Below, one piece after another: positions 1 to 7,490 of a stretch of 10,539 nucleotides of DNA. How positions within the stretch are numbered: the first letter of the stretch is position 1; each line of letters starts with the position of its first letter. This DNA is from an uncultured Collinsella sp. (GTDB taxonomy: Bacteria > Actinomycetota > Coriobacteriia > Coriobacteriales > Coriobacteriaceae), in the NCBI GenBank assembly GCA_959027945.1, contig CAUFRO010000055.1, positions 1 through 10,539 on the forward strand, written 5' to 3'. Made by a program: the position numbers and the translations under genes. Under the pieces are notes generated by a model. The model was given only the letters and a program-made list of their open reading frames with translations. It made no database searches and was not told where the DNA came from.

Positions 1-275
1 TCCTTGCGCGAGGACTCGCGATACAGCGAGAACTTGCGGCCGATAACCTGGACGACCTCGGCGTGGCAGCGCTCGGCGAGCTCCTCGGCGGCCTCGCGGG
101 CGGAAAGACTGGAGCCATCGAGCACGGAGCACTTAACGAGCTCGTGCTTCTCCAGGTAGGCGACCGTCTGCTCGACGGTGCCCTCGTTGACGTCGGACTT
201 GCCGATGATGATGGCGGGGTTGAGGTGATGGGCCATGCTGCGAAGCTGCTTGACCTGGGCTCCTGTCAGTGCCAT
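1..275 (-). CDS. yhbY: YhbY/CRS1-type RNA-binding protein, 3' end beyond the window
   Basis: The minus strand from ATG at 275 gives 91 codons that stay open to the window edge, starting MALTGAQVKQLRSMAHHLNP. The pattern is that of the small CRS1/YhbY domain: an N-terminal helix, then AIIIGKSDVNEGTVEQ in the position of the family's conserved glycine-containing loop, a LEKHELVKCSVL segment, and a final VVQVIGRKFSLYRES strand. YhbY proteins are about 95-100 residues long, so only a few C-terminal residues are missing. Known members bind pre-50S ribosomal particles or structured RNA and act in large-subunit assembly; that role is taken from the family. The ribosome-binding site is weak (AAAGCGAG about 7 nt before ATG). 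The upstream methyltransferase gene has the same strand but ends about 160 nt away, so co-transcription is uncertain. Confidence 0.85.
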   Translation of the reverse strand, partial: MALTGAQVKQLRSMAHHLNPAIIIGKSDVNEGTVEQTVAYLEKHELVKCSVLDGSSLSAREAAEELAERCHAEVVQVIGRKFSLYRESSRK

Positions 276-433
276 GGGTTCTCGCTTTCTATGTATGGGG
301 CGCCCCGCGACGGGGCCTTAATCTACGTGAGCTGTCCCACGATAGCGCAGGAACGGCGCGGTGTGGAGCGCGTTTGCCCAGTTCAAAAAGAATGCGGATG
401 CCGAGTGAGTGGGCGGTGCGGGCTGCGAGCAGG
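276..433 (-). other. Leader/intergenic region before yhbY with a small GC hairpin
   Basis: This 158-nt gap separates the methyltransferase stop from the yhbY start. It contains a perfect hairpin, GCCCCG-TCG-CGGGGC on the minus strand (302-316), about 27 nt before the yhbY ATG. There is no T-run after it on the minus strand, so it does not look like a standard intrinsic terminator. It may be a leader structure or a weak termination point. I see no convincing gene and no clear promoter. Confidence 0.35.
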
Positions 434-1321
434 CTATGAGCTGGGCGCAGAGACCGGCTCCCATGCAATAAACGCCCAACGAACCTTGCGGACATGATCG
501 AGCATATAGCGCCCCTGCGGCACGCCCTTGGAGCCCGGCTCACCGGCATGGGGGTTCTCAATCATGTGCTGGGCGATGTAGTCGCGCAGGCGGTCGATCT
601 TATCTTCGTTGCCATGTTCGAGCATACGGGAGAAGTCCGTCACGCCTGCCTCGAGGCTATCGAAGGTGTCGCGACGAGGCGATTCAAAGTACGTAACCTG
701 CGGCAACGCACCCATCTGAATGAGGATGTTGAAGGCGTACACAAAGCCATTACTGCAGGTAACCGAGGCACCGATAGCGTTCATCAAGTGCAGATCATAG
801 CGCGGGCTGGAGTTGGCGACCATCGTGACAGCACAACGCCGACGAGCCGTACGATCAAGCTTGGCAAGCGCGCCTTTCAGATCGGTCGTCGTAACCGAAC
901 GACTGGCAAAGGCAACATCTACCGCTTTCGCGACCGGTCCAACCAAATCCCAATCATCATCCCAAGCAAGCTCAAGCGGCGTAATAAGATCCTCGAGCCC
1001 ATAGTACTCAATACCAGCATCAAGCGTGCCCAACATAGCAGGGGAGAAGTCAGCCGCAATCACAGGATGCCCAGCCTGAGCAAGCGGAATAGCAATCGAC
1101 CCAGCCCCACACCCCATATCCAGCACCGATTCACCAGGCTTTAACGCCAACAGCTTCATAAAGTCCCGGGCATACGGAGCAGTCTCAAGCGGTCGAAAAT
1201 GCCGAGCCCGCTTATCCCATTCAAAAGAATCATCAGCCCGCCGCCGATCAGCTTGCAGACGTATCCATTCGCCATTCCAATCCGCAGAAAGCAGATCAGA
1301 ACGAATCTCCCCATCAACCAC
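434..1321 (-). CDS. Class I SAM-dependent methyltransferase, substrate unknown
   Basis: The product is 295 residues if translation starts at GTG 1321. That start is preferred because AGGAGG lies 7 nt upstream (1329-1334); the more distal ATG at 1381 would add a hydrophobic, leader-like 20 residues with no good ribosome-binding site. Motif I of the Rossmann methyltransferase fold is clear (VLDMGCGAGSIAIPLA, about residues 66-81), followed by AADFS with the Asp that normally contacts the SAM ribose (about residue 91). The N-terminus (SADWNGEWIRLQADRRRADD) and the C-terminal half (HLMNAIGASVTCSNGFVYAFNI and onward) do not match any substrate-specific family I can name. Codons end in T or A more often than in metH or glnN and the gene is less GC-rich, which may reflect low expression or later acquisition. 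It is a soluble cytoplasmic enzyme. The neighbours do not reveal the substrate. Confidence 0.82.
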   Translation of the reverse strand: MVDGEIRSDLLSADWNGEWIRLQADRRRADDSFEWDKRARHFRPLETAPYARDFMKLLALKPGESVLDMGCGAGSIAIPLAQAGHPVIAADFSPAMLGTLDAGIEYYGLEDLITPLELAWDDDWDLVGPVAKAVDVAFASRSVTTTDLKGALAKLDRTARRRCAVTMVANSSPRYDLHLMNAIGASVTCSNGFVYAFNILIQMGALPQVTYFESPRRDTFDSLEAGVTDFSRMLEHGNEDKIDRLRDYIAQHMIENPHAGEPGSKGVPQGRYMLDHVRKVRWAFIAWEPVSAPSS

Positions 1322-1328
1322 GGGCCAA

Positions 1329-1334
1329 CCTCCT
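1329..1334 (-). promoter_or_regulatory. Ribosome-binding site that decides the methyltransferase start
   Basis: AGGAGG on the minus strand stands 7 nt before GTG 1321. A second Shine-Dalgarno-like GGAGGA (1352-1357) lies upstream and could serve a TTG at 1342, but the sequence between the two encodes only a hydrophobic run (VAFLLLGGWP) that is not expected in this enzyme. GTG 1321 is therefore the better start. Confidence 0.7.
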
Positions 1335-1487
1335 AGCAACAAAAAAGCGACTCCTCCCAAAAGAAGAGCCGCAACCAGCATATATCAGAAAGAACCGTTC
1401 CAACGCCAATCCGCCGTATCAACCATGTGGTGCAGGAGCGAAGCAACTGCAACATGGGACAGAACTCAGCCAAGGTTGAGATGTGCG

Positions 1488-1621
1488 GGAACCCCGGGAA
1501 GGGCAAATATATAAGGTCGATCGCGAGTTCCGCACGAGCCGGAGAGCACTTAATGTGCTCTCCGTGCGAGTCAGGACTGTCCGAGCAGGCGACCTTATAT
1601 ATTTGCCCTCCCCGGGGCTCC
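1488..1621. repeat. Nested inverted repeat (32-bp arms enclosing a 10-bp hairpin)
   Basis: The outer arms 1488-1519 and 1590-1621 are inverted copies that match at 30 of 32 positions and share the core GGGCAAATATATAAGGTCG. Both differences would be G-U pairs in minus-strand RNA and A-C mismatches in plus-strand RNA. Inside is a perfect second hairpin, CGGAGAGCAC (1540-1549) and GTGCTCTCCG (1555-1564), with a TTAAT loop; CGCA (1531-1534) and TGCG (1565-1568) can extend it past a bulge. The right arm starts 17 nt after the UPF0210 stop. No target-site duplication or transposase was seen. It could be a MITE-like element, a 3' RNA structure of the UPF0210 transcript or a leader of the methyltransferase. 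Confidence 0.9.
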
Positions 1622-1638
1622 TCGCCAGTCCCCCTCAG

Positions 1639-3003
1639 CTAGTTCTTCAGCGAGTTCAGCGGCGCCGGGAAGCGTCCACCGCGATGGGCAAGCACGGTGC
1701 CGGCGTTGGGGTTCACCGGCATGATGGGTGCACGGCCAAACAGGCCGCCGTACTCGACGCAGTCGCCCACGCCCTTGCCGATGGCGGGAATCACGCGGAC
1801 GGCCGTAGTCTTGTTGTTGATGACGCCGATGGCCATCTCGTCGGCGATGATGCCGGCGATGGTCTCGACCGGGGTGTCGCCGGGGATGGCGATCATGTCC
1901 AGGCCGACGGAGCATACGCAGGTCATGGCCTCGAGCTTCTCGAGCGAAAGCGCACCGGCCTCGACGGCGGCGATCATACCGGCGTCCTCGGACACGGGGA
2001 TAAAGGCGCCCGAGAGACCGCCCACGCTGGAGCTGGCCATGACGCCGCCCTTCTTGACGGCATCGTTGAGCATGGCGAGCGCGCAGGTCGTGCCGGGGCC
2101 ACCGCAGGTGCCAACACCGATGATCTCGAGGATGCGGGCAACGGAGTCGCCGATGGCAGGCGTGGGGGCCAGCGACAGGTCGACAATGCCCTTCTCGACA
2201 CCCAGGCGATGGGCGGCCTCGCGGCTCATGAGCTCGCCGGCGCGGGTGATCTTAAAGGCGGTCTGCTTAATCTTCTCGGCGACTTCCATCATCGATGCGG
2301 AATCGGGCAGCGTTTCCAGGGCTGCGGCCATAACGCCGGGGCCCGAGACGCCTACGTTGATGACGGCGTCGGCCTCGCCACCGCCGTGGACGGCGCCCGC
2401 CATAAACGGGGAGTCCTCGACCATGTTGGCAAAGCAGACAAACTTGGAGGCGCCGACGGAATCCTGGTCGGCCGTGAGCTTGGCGGCATCGATGATGGTC
2501 TGGGCGGCCATGAGCACGGCGTCCATGTTGATGCCGGCGCGCAGGCTGGCGACGTTGACGCTGGAGCAGACGCGGCTCGTGGTGGCGAGCGCCTGGGGGA
2601 TGGACTGGATGACGCGGCGGTCGGCGTCGCCGATGCCCTTCTGGACGAGTGCGGAGAAGCCGCCCAGGTAATCGATGCCGAGCGTCTCGGCCGCGCGGTC
2701 GAGGGCATGCGCGATGGGGGTGAGGTCCTCATCCTTGCAGCACGCGGCGATCTGCGCCACCGGGGTGACGGAAACGCGCTTGTTGACGATGGGGATACCG
2801 TACTCGCGCTCGAGGTTCTCGGCGGTCTCGACCAGATGCTCAGCCGTGTGCGTCACGTGGTCGTAGATCTTCGTGTACATGCGGTCGAGGTTCTCGTCAC
2901 CGCAACCCATGAGCGAAACACCCATGGTGATGGTCCTGATGTCGAGGTTCTGCTCCTCAACCATGCCGCGGGTTTCCGCGATTTCTGCGGGCGTGATCGC
3001 CAT
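1639..3003 (-). CDS. UPF0210 (DUF711) family protein
   Basis: The product has 454 residues, close to the usual length of this family. The start chosen is ATG 3003, with AGGAG about 7 nt upstream; the open frame extends to 3060 but lacks a ribosome-binding site there. I recognise the family from the N-terminus (LDIRTITMGVSLMGC), the segment RVSVTPVAQIAACC (about 76-89), the Gly-rich stretches MAGAVHGGGEADAVINVGVSGPG (201-223) and SSSVGGLSGAFIPVSEDAGM (324-343), and TCVCSVGLDMIAIPGDT (361-377). A structure of a pneumococcal member shows a barrel related to pyruvate formate-lyase, but no reaction is established. The family is frequently encoded beside a small ACT-domain protein (UPF0237), which suggests amino-acid-linked control; no such gene is in this window. 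It follows metH on the same strand after a 108-nt gap with a hairpin, so it may be a separate transcription unit. Confidence 0.9.
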   Translation of the reverse strand: MAITPAEIAETRGMVEEQNLDIRTITMGVSLMGCGDENLDRMYTKIYDHVTHTAEHLVETAENLEREYGIPIVNKRVSVTPVAQIAACCKDEDLTPIAHALDRAAETLGIDYLGGFSALVQKGIGDADRRVIQSIPQALATTSRVCSSVNVASLRAGINMDAVLMAAQTIIDAAKLTADQDSVGASKFVCFANMVEDSPFMAGAVHGGGEADAVINVGVSGPGVMAAALETLPDSASMMEVAEKIKQTAFKITRAGELMSREAAHRLGVEKGIVDLSLAPTPAIGDSVARILEIIGVGTCGGPGTTCALAMLNDAVKKGGVMASSSVGGLSGAFIPVSEDAGMIAAVEAGALSLEKLEAMTCVCSVGLDMIAIPGDTPVETIAGIIADEMAIGVINNKTTAVRVIPAIGKGVGDCVEYGGLFGRAPIMPVNPNAGTVLAHRGGRFPAPLNSLKN

Positions 3004-3038
3004 CCTTGCGCTCCTATCTGCCAAAACGAGCATAGTCT

Positions 3039-3067
3039 TATCTATTCTAACGTGCCGCACGTGCCAA
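3039..3067 (-). promoter_or_regulatory. Possible promoter for the UPF0210 gene
   Basis: On the minus strand TTGGCA (3062-3067) stands 17 nt before TAGATA (3039-3044), and a TAGAAT lies slightly upstream of the latter at 3043-3048. The pair would start transcription about 30 nt before the gene. It overlaps the hairpin at 3049-3086, so initiation and hairpin formation could interfere. The call rests on hexamer similarity alone. Confidence 0.3.
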
Positions 3068-3086
3068 GTGACGCATGCGGCACGTT
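3049..3086 (-). terminator. Hairpin after metH, possible terminator or attenuator
   Basis: AACGTGCCGCA (3049-3059) and TGCGGCACGTT (3076-3086) form a perfect 11-bp stem with a 16-nt loop, about 25 nt after the metH stop. On the minus strand the stem is followed by TAGAATAG, not by a run of T, so termination would be weak; the plus strand has TTTT after it, but no plus-strand gene ends here. It probably marks the end of the metF-metH operon or reduces read-through into the UPF0210 gene. Confidence 0.4.
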
Positions 3087-3111
3087 TTGGTGCTCGGTTG
3101 TTTCCGTTGTG

Positions 3112-5670
3112 TTACTGCCCAAAGACCTCTTCGGCGATACGGGCGCTTTCGGCGGCGTCCTTGGCGTAGTAGTCAGCGCCGATCTGCTTGGCGTATTCGG
3201 GGGTGAGCACGGCGCCGCCCACGATAATCTTGACGCCCGGCACCTCGGCATGAAGCAGCTTGATGGTCTCCTCCATGGCGACGACCGTGGTAGTCATAAG
3301 CGCCGAGAGGCCGACGAGTTTGATATCGCGCTCCTTGACGGTCTTGAGTACCTCTTGCGGGTCGACGTCGCGGCCCAGGTCAAAGACGGTGTAGCCGTAG
3401 TTATCGAGCAGCATTTTGACGATGTTCTTGCCAATATCGTGGATGTCGCCCTTGACGGTGGCCACGCAGATCTTTCCCTTGTCGGCAATCTCGCCGGCGG
3501 GCATCAGGCGCTTGATGGTGTCGAAGCCCACGCGTGCGGCTTCGGCCGAGGCCATAAGCTGCGGCAAGAAGAACTTGCCCTGGTCAAAGAGGACGCCAAC
3601 CTCGTCGAGGGCGGGGATAAAGTGATTGTTGATGAGGTCCATGGCGTCGTGGTCTGCCAGCAGACGCTCGGTTTCGGCAGCGATCTCGCCTTTGCGGCCC
3701 GAGACGACCATGCGACGAATCGGGTCGTCGTTGCCGTCGGTGCCGGCGGTGCCCGCGGCAGGCGCGGCATCACTCGACGCGGCCTGAGCTGCTGCCGGGT
3801 TTGCGGCGATCTTGTACGGATCGGTCCAACCGGCGTAGCGCTCGATGTATCCGGTCGAGCCCTCGTCCTCAACGCTCAGGACGCGATAGCTGTAGACGGT
3901 ATCCATAAAGCGCTTGGAGCCCGGGTTCATGATGGGGGCGTCCAGGCCTGCGCCAAAAGCGGCAGCCAAAAAGACCGAGCCCAGCAGCGGGCGGGCAGGC
4001 AGGCCAAAGCTGATGTTCGACACGCCGAGCGCGCATTTGACGCCCAGGCGCTCCTTGCACAGGGACATGGCGCGCAGGATCTGTTCGGCCTGGCGTTGAT
4101 TGGTCGAGGCGGTCATGACTAGGCAGTCGATGAGGATGCGGTCCGGTCCGATGCCGTAGCGGGCAGCCTCGGCCACGATGCGCTCGGCAATGGCGAAGCG
4201 AGCCTCGGCGGTATCGGGGATGCCGCCTTCGTCGAGCGTAAGGCCGACAACGTTGGTGCCGTAGTGGGCGACCAGCGGAAAGATCTCATCCATGATCTGC
4301 TGCTTGCCATTGACCGAGTTGATGATGGGCTTGCCGGCGTAGCGGCGCACGGCGGCCTCGACGGCTGCGGGGTCGGTGGAGTCGATCTGCAGCGGCAGCA
4401 GCGTGGAGCCCTGGAGCTGTTCGGTCGCCTGTTGGATGATCTTGACCTCGTCGATCTCGGGCAGGCCCACGTTGACGTCCAGGATGTCGGCGCCCTGTTC
4501 CTGCTGGCTGATGCCCTGGCTCACGACGTAGTCCAGGTCGCCGTCGCGCAGGGCCTGCTGCAGGCGCTTTTTGCCAGTGGGGTTGATGCGCTCGCCGATG
4601 ACGGCGATCTTGTGGCCGTCGCAGGGAAGGTCCACGACCGTTTGAGCGCTCGTGACCGACATGCTGGGCTTGCGGTGGCGCGGGCTGGGCGTGTGGTTGT
4701 CGATAAGCGTGCGCAGCGCTGCCATGTGCGCCGGCGTGGTGCCGCAGCAGCCGCCCACGACGCTCACGCCGTCGGCGATCATGCCGGCGACGGCCTCGGC
4801 GTATTCGGGGGCCTGGATATCAAAGACGGTGTTGCCGTCGTCGTCCACGCGGGGCAGTCCTGCGTTGGCCTGCACCATAATAGGCTTGTCGGTAACGGTG
4901 AGCATACGTGCGGCGAGTCCTCGTAGCTCGGCCGGTCCCTGGCTGCAGTTGATGCCCAAAACGTCGGTGCCGATAGCGTCGAGCGTGATGGCGGCCACCT
5001 CGGGACTCGTGCCCAGGAAGGTGCGACCGTCTTCCTCAAAGGTCATGGTGGCAAAGACGGGCAGGTCGGAGTTCTCGCGGCAGGCGAGGACCGCCGCCTT
5101 GATCTCGGCCAGGTCGGTCATAGTCTCGATAATAAAGAGGTCCACACCCGCGGCGACGCCGGCGCGCACTTCCTCGGCAAAGAGGTCGTAGGCCTCGTCG
5201 AAGCTCAGGGTACCCAGGGGGCGAAGCAGCGCGCCGATGGGGCCGATGTCACCGGCGACGTAGCGGGCGCCGGCCTCGCGGGCACAGGCGACGGCCGCGG
5301 CAAAGACGTCTGCCACGGTGGCGGCACCGTCGAGCTTGTGGGCGTTGGCGCCAAAGGTGTTGGCGGTGATCACGTCGCAGCCGGCCTCGACGTACTGACG
5401 CTGAATGTCGGTAATGACCTGGGGTTCCTCAAAGTTGAGCAGCTCGGGCAGGGCGCCCGCCTTCATGCCAGCGGCCTGCAACATGGTGCCCATGCCGCCG
5501 TCGAACAGCAGGTGTCCCGTGCCCTCGATGGCCGCACGCAGGTGATCGTCCTTAATGCGCAGATCGTCGATCGTGCGCGTCTTGTATGCAGCGCCATTAC
5601 GGCGTGCGGCATCAACGGGTGCCGCCAGCGCGGCACCGTCCAGATCATGAGTGATAAGCGGAGTAAACAT
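3112..5670 (-). CDS. metH: Cobalamin-dependent methionine synthase without reactivation domain
   Basis: The 852-residue product transfers a methyl group from 5-methyl-THF to homocysteine through cobalamin. Domains in order: homocysteine S-methyltransferase barrel (about 45-325), with Cys in GINCSQGP (242) and the pair in VVGGCCGTTPAH (308-309) as zinc ligands; pterin-binding barrel (about 352-600, starting KIAVIGERINPTGKK); an Ala-rich linker (622-648); a four-helix cobalamin cap (about 650-725); and the B12-binding Rossmann domain (732-852) with the DxHxxG motif GDIHDIGKN, in which His744 is the expected cobalt ligand. Full-length MetH of E. coli is about 1,230 residues; the C-terminal SAM-binding reactivation domain is absent and is supplied by the gene directly upstream. 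ATG 5670 has GGAG 7 nt upstream, overlapping the preceding stop codon. About 40 N-terminal residues precede the first barrel. Confidence 0.95.
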   Translation of the reverse strand: MFTPLITHDLDGAALAAPVDAARRNGAAYKTRTIDDLRIKDDHLRAAIEGTGHLLFDGGMGTMLQAAGMKAGALPELLNFEEPQVITDIQRQYVEAGCDVITANTFGANAHKLDGAATVADVFAAAVACAREAGARYVAGDIGPIGALLRPLGTLSFDEAYDLFAEEVRAGVAAGVDLFIIETMTDLAEIKAAVLACRENSDLPVFATMTFEEDGRTFLGTSPEVAAITLDAIGTDVLGINCSQGPAELRGLAARMLTVTDKPIMVQANAGLPRVDDDGNTVFDIQAPEYAEAVAGMIADGVSVVGGCCGTTPAHMAALRTLIDNHTPSPRHRKPSMSVTSAQTVVDLPCDGHKIAVIGERINPTGKKRLQQALRDGDLDYVVSQGISQQEQGADILDVNVGLPEIDEVKIIQQATEQLQGSTLLPLQIDSTDPAAVEAAVRRYAGKPIINSVNGKQQIMDEIFPLVAHYGTNVVGLTLDEGGIPDTAEARFAIAERIVAEAARYGIGPDRILIDCLVMTASTNQRQAEQILRAMSLCKERLGVKCALGVSNISFGLPARPLLGSVFLAAAFGAGLDAPIMNPGSKRFMDTVYSYRVLSVEDEGSTGYIERYAGWTDPYKIAANPAAAQAASSDAAPAAGTAGTDGNDDPIRRMVVSGRKGEIAAETERLLADHDAMDLINNHFIPALDEVGVLFDQGKFFLPQLMASAEAARVGFDTIKRLMPAGEIADKGKICVATVKGDIHDIGKNIVKMLLDNYGYTVFDLGRDVDPQEVLKTVKERDIKLVGLSALMTTTVVAMEETIKLLHAEVPGVKIIVGGAVLTPEYAKQIGADYYAKDAAESARIAEEVFGQ

Positions 5671-5679
5671 CGGGGGCTC

Positions 5680-6468
5680 CTAATGGCTGGAATAGCAGGT
5701 GGTGTGGGCGGCGCGGAAGCGGCAGTGTTCGCGCATGCGGCAGATATTGCAGGTGGGGCGGCTCTGGGCGTCGTGGACCTCGCCGTCAAACAGACCGATC
5801 ACCGCGGTCACGCTTTTGGTGGGCATGAGTAGGCTGGTGGGGGTGACGGTCAGGCCGATGAGCCGCGTGGCGTTGAGCGCATTGACGATCGAGCGCTGGG
5901 CCGAGAGCGGGCAGTCGCCATAGCCGGGACTAAAGCGCCAGTTGCCGGCGAGCCCATGAACGGCGGCGTCCGTCTTGACCTGCTGGTCCATTTGCTCAAC
6001 GGCGGCTTCCACGTAAGCGGAGCACGCGGCGTCGAGCACGGCGCCCTCCAGGGGATGTTGGGCTCCCGTGGTGCGCAGGCGACGCTCGGCGTCCATGCCG
6101 AGGGTGCATGCCATGAGCGCGGCAAAGCGGGCATCTTTGAGATGTCGATAGATATCGCGACCGCGCAGCTCAACGTTGGTGCCGACCAGGCGAATGCAAG
6201 GTTCTCCCTGCTCGTCCACACCCGTGGCGTCGACGGCAAACACGCGGCGCACGCCACGGGGCTCAATGTCCAATTCCAGACGCTCGACCACAAGCTCAAT
6301 ACGCTGCGACAGCTCGGGCTCAATCTGCTGGCCGCCGTAACCCAGATACCGCAGCATCTCGGCACGGTCGACACGGGGATGGTGCGCGGCATCGATACGG
6401 TAGAGCGCCGGCGACGCAAGGTCGGCCGGCACTTCGACAGCGGTTGTATCGATGTGCGGTTTTTCCAT
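5680..6468 (-). CDS. Stand-alone methionine synthase reactivation (activation-domain) protein
   Basis: This 262-residue protein corresponds to the C-terminal activation domain of MetH, which binds SAM and remethylates cobalamin after it oxidises to cob(II)alamin. The signature is RFSPGYGDCPLSAQRSI (about 178-194), equivalent to the RxxxGY SAM-binding motif of MetH, followed by TPTSLLMPTKSVTAVIGL (209-226). The C-terminus holds a Cys-rich tail (CNICRMREHC at 240-249, plus Cys258), which could bind a metal; this is inference. The start ATG 6468 overlaps the metF stop (TAATG), implying translational coupling, and metH starts 9 nt after its stop. The split resembles the pair in Thermotoga maritima, where a short MetH works with a separate reactivation protein. 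A longer reading from 6561 would overlap the end of metF and is not needed. Confidence 0.88.
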   Translation of the reverse strand: MEKPHIDTTAVEVPADLASPALYRIDAAHHPRVDRAEMLRYLGYGGQQIEPELSQRIELVVERLELDIEPRGVRRVFAVDATGVDEQGEPCIRLVGTNVELRGRDIYRHLKDARFAALMACTLGMDAERRLRTTGAQHPLEGAVLDAACSAYVEAAVEQMDQQVKTDAAVHGLAGNWRFSPGYGDCPLSAQRSIVNALNATRLIGLTVTPTSLLMPTKSVTAVIGLFDGEVHDAQSRPTCNICRMREHCRFRAAHTTCYSSH

Positions 6469-7340
6469 TACCCCAGGCGCTCCATAATGGTCGCGGCGAT
6501 CGCAGGACGGTTCATAGTGTACAGGTGCAGGCCGTCGGCGCCGTGCTCCTTGAGGTCGCAAAGCTGGCGGGCTGCATAATCTACACCAGCTGCCTGCAGG
6601 CTCTCGGGGTCATTCTCGTACTTGGCGAGAATCTTGATGACGGGGGAGGGCAGCGACGCGCCGCACATAAAGACCATGCGGCTGATCTGTGACTTGCCCA
6701 TAAACGGCATGATGCCCGCGGTAATGGGCACGGTGATGCCGGCCTTGTCGGCAAGCTCGCGAAAACGGTAGAAGCACTCGTTATCAAAGAAGAGCTGCGT
6801 CACAAAGAAGCTCGCGCCAGCGTCCTGTTTTTGCTTGAGGTGCTCGACCGAGAGGTTGAGATCCTCACAGGCAATGTGGCCCTCGGGGTAGGCTGCGGCG
6901 CCCACGCAAAAGCCGGCGTCGACGAGCTCGGGGATGAGGTCGCGGGCGTAGGCGTAGTCCGAGGCGGGCTTGTCGTCCTCGGTCGCGCCGGCAGGGAGAT
7001 CGCCACGCAGGGCCAGGATGTTTTCCACGCCGGCGGTGCGATACTCGTCGATCTTGGCGGCGATATCGGCGTGCGACCGGCCCACGCAGGTAAGGTGTGC
7101 CACCGAGGGTGTATCGAATTCGCTCGTAATCATATGCGCGATGGGGGCGGTGGCGGTACCGTTGCCTGAGCCGCCGGCCGAGCAGGTGACCGAGACAAAG
7201 CTCGGCGAAAGCTTGCACAGATTGCCTGCCACTTCGCGAGCCGTGTCGAGGGTGAGCTCGCCCTTGGGCGGGAACATCTCAAACGAAATGGGCGCGGTGC
7301 CCTGGGATGCTGCCTGCTTAAAAACCTCGTCGACGCGCAT
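6468..7340 (-). CDS. metF: Methylenetetrahydrofolate reductase
   Basis: The 290-residue product is the usual length for bacterial MetF, an FAD-containing TIM barrel that reduces 5,10-methylene-THF to 5-methyl-THF, the methyl donor for MetH. Family motifs are all present: SFEMFPPKG (19-27) with the Glu that aligns with the catalytic acid, HLTCVG (82-87), NILALRGDLP (107-116) with the folate-contacting Asp, FFVTQLFFD (178-186), GIMP (209-212) and the terminal LYTMNRP (273-279). ATG 7340 is chosen because AGAGGAG precedes it by about 6 nt; the open frame extends 22 codons further without a second site. It is the first gene of the operon with the reactivation protein and metH. Possible promoter elements upstream are weak: TAGAAT at 7384-7389 lacks a good -35 box. 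No cobalamin or SAM riboswitch was recognised in the leader. Confidence 0.95.
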   Translation of the reverse strand: MRVDEVFKQAASQGTAPISFEMFPPKGELTLDTAREVAGNLCKLSPSFVSVTCSAGGSGNGTATAPIAHMITSEFDTPSVAHLTCVGRSHADIAAKIDEYRTAGVENILALRGDLPAGATEDDKPASDYAYARDLIPELVDAGFCVGAAAYPEGHIACEDLNLSVEHLKQKQDAGASFFVTQLFFDNECFYRFRELADKAGITVPITAGIMPFMGKSQISRMVFMCGASLPSPVIKILAKYENDPESLQAAGVDYAARQLCDLKEHGADGLHLYTMNRPAIAATIMERLG

Positions 7341-7490
7341 ATCGTGCTCCTCTAGATACGTAATAGTGTGATGTGTTGTAAGGATTCTACAGCACCACTG
7401 TGCCACGGTGGAGTTTCACTCGCTATTTGAGGATACCAATCAAAGATGCCTTGCTATCGGCTTTCTCTATAACAGAGCGGCTAATCTAGG

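Larger units (their letters stand above)
1322..1638 (-). other. Structured intergenic region between the UPF0210 and methyltransferase genes
   Basis: These 317 nt hold no credible gene. They contain the large nested foldback at 1488-1621. Closer to the methyltransferase is a hairpin in which CCATGT and TGCAG pair with CTGCA and ACATGG (about 1424-1456), and next to it a 16-nt near-palindrome running from CTCAGCC to GGTTGAG (about 1465-1480). On the minus strand the region is downstream of the UPF0210 stop and upstream of the methyltransferase. I found no clear -35/-10 pair for the methyltransferase; only AT-rich TGATATATG near 1380-1388 hints at a -10. Confidence 0.5.

Noticed and set aside
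494..1144. 216-codon plus-strand open frame over the methyltransferase
   Set aside because: The opposite strand encodes a clear SAM-binding motif and has a strong ribosome-binding site; this frame has neither.
1483..4122. 879-codon plus-strand open frame
   Set aside because: It lies antisense to the UPF0210 gene and part of metH, whose family motifs are unmistakable. Its composition (rich in Gly, Asp, His, Val and Ala) is what the complement of GC-rich codons gives.
4264..4926. 220-codon plus-strand open frame inside metH
   Set aside because: It is a shadow of the metH reading frame with the same low-information composition; metH is intact on the other strand.
7341..7490. Cobalamin or SAM riboswitch upstream of metF
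   Set aside because: I looked for the conserved B12-box and SAM-riboswitch core elements in the metF leader and saw none; only short palindromes are present.
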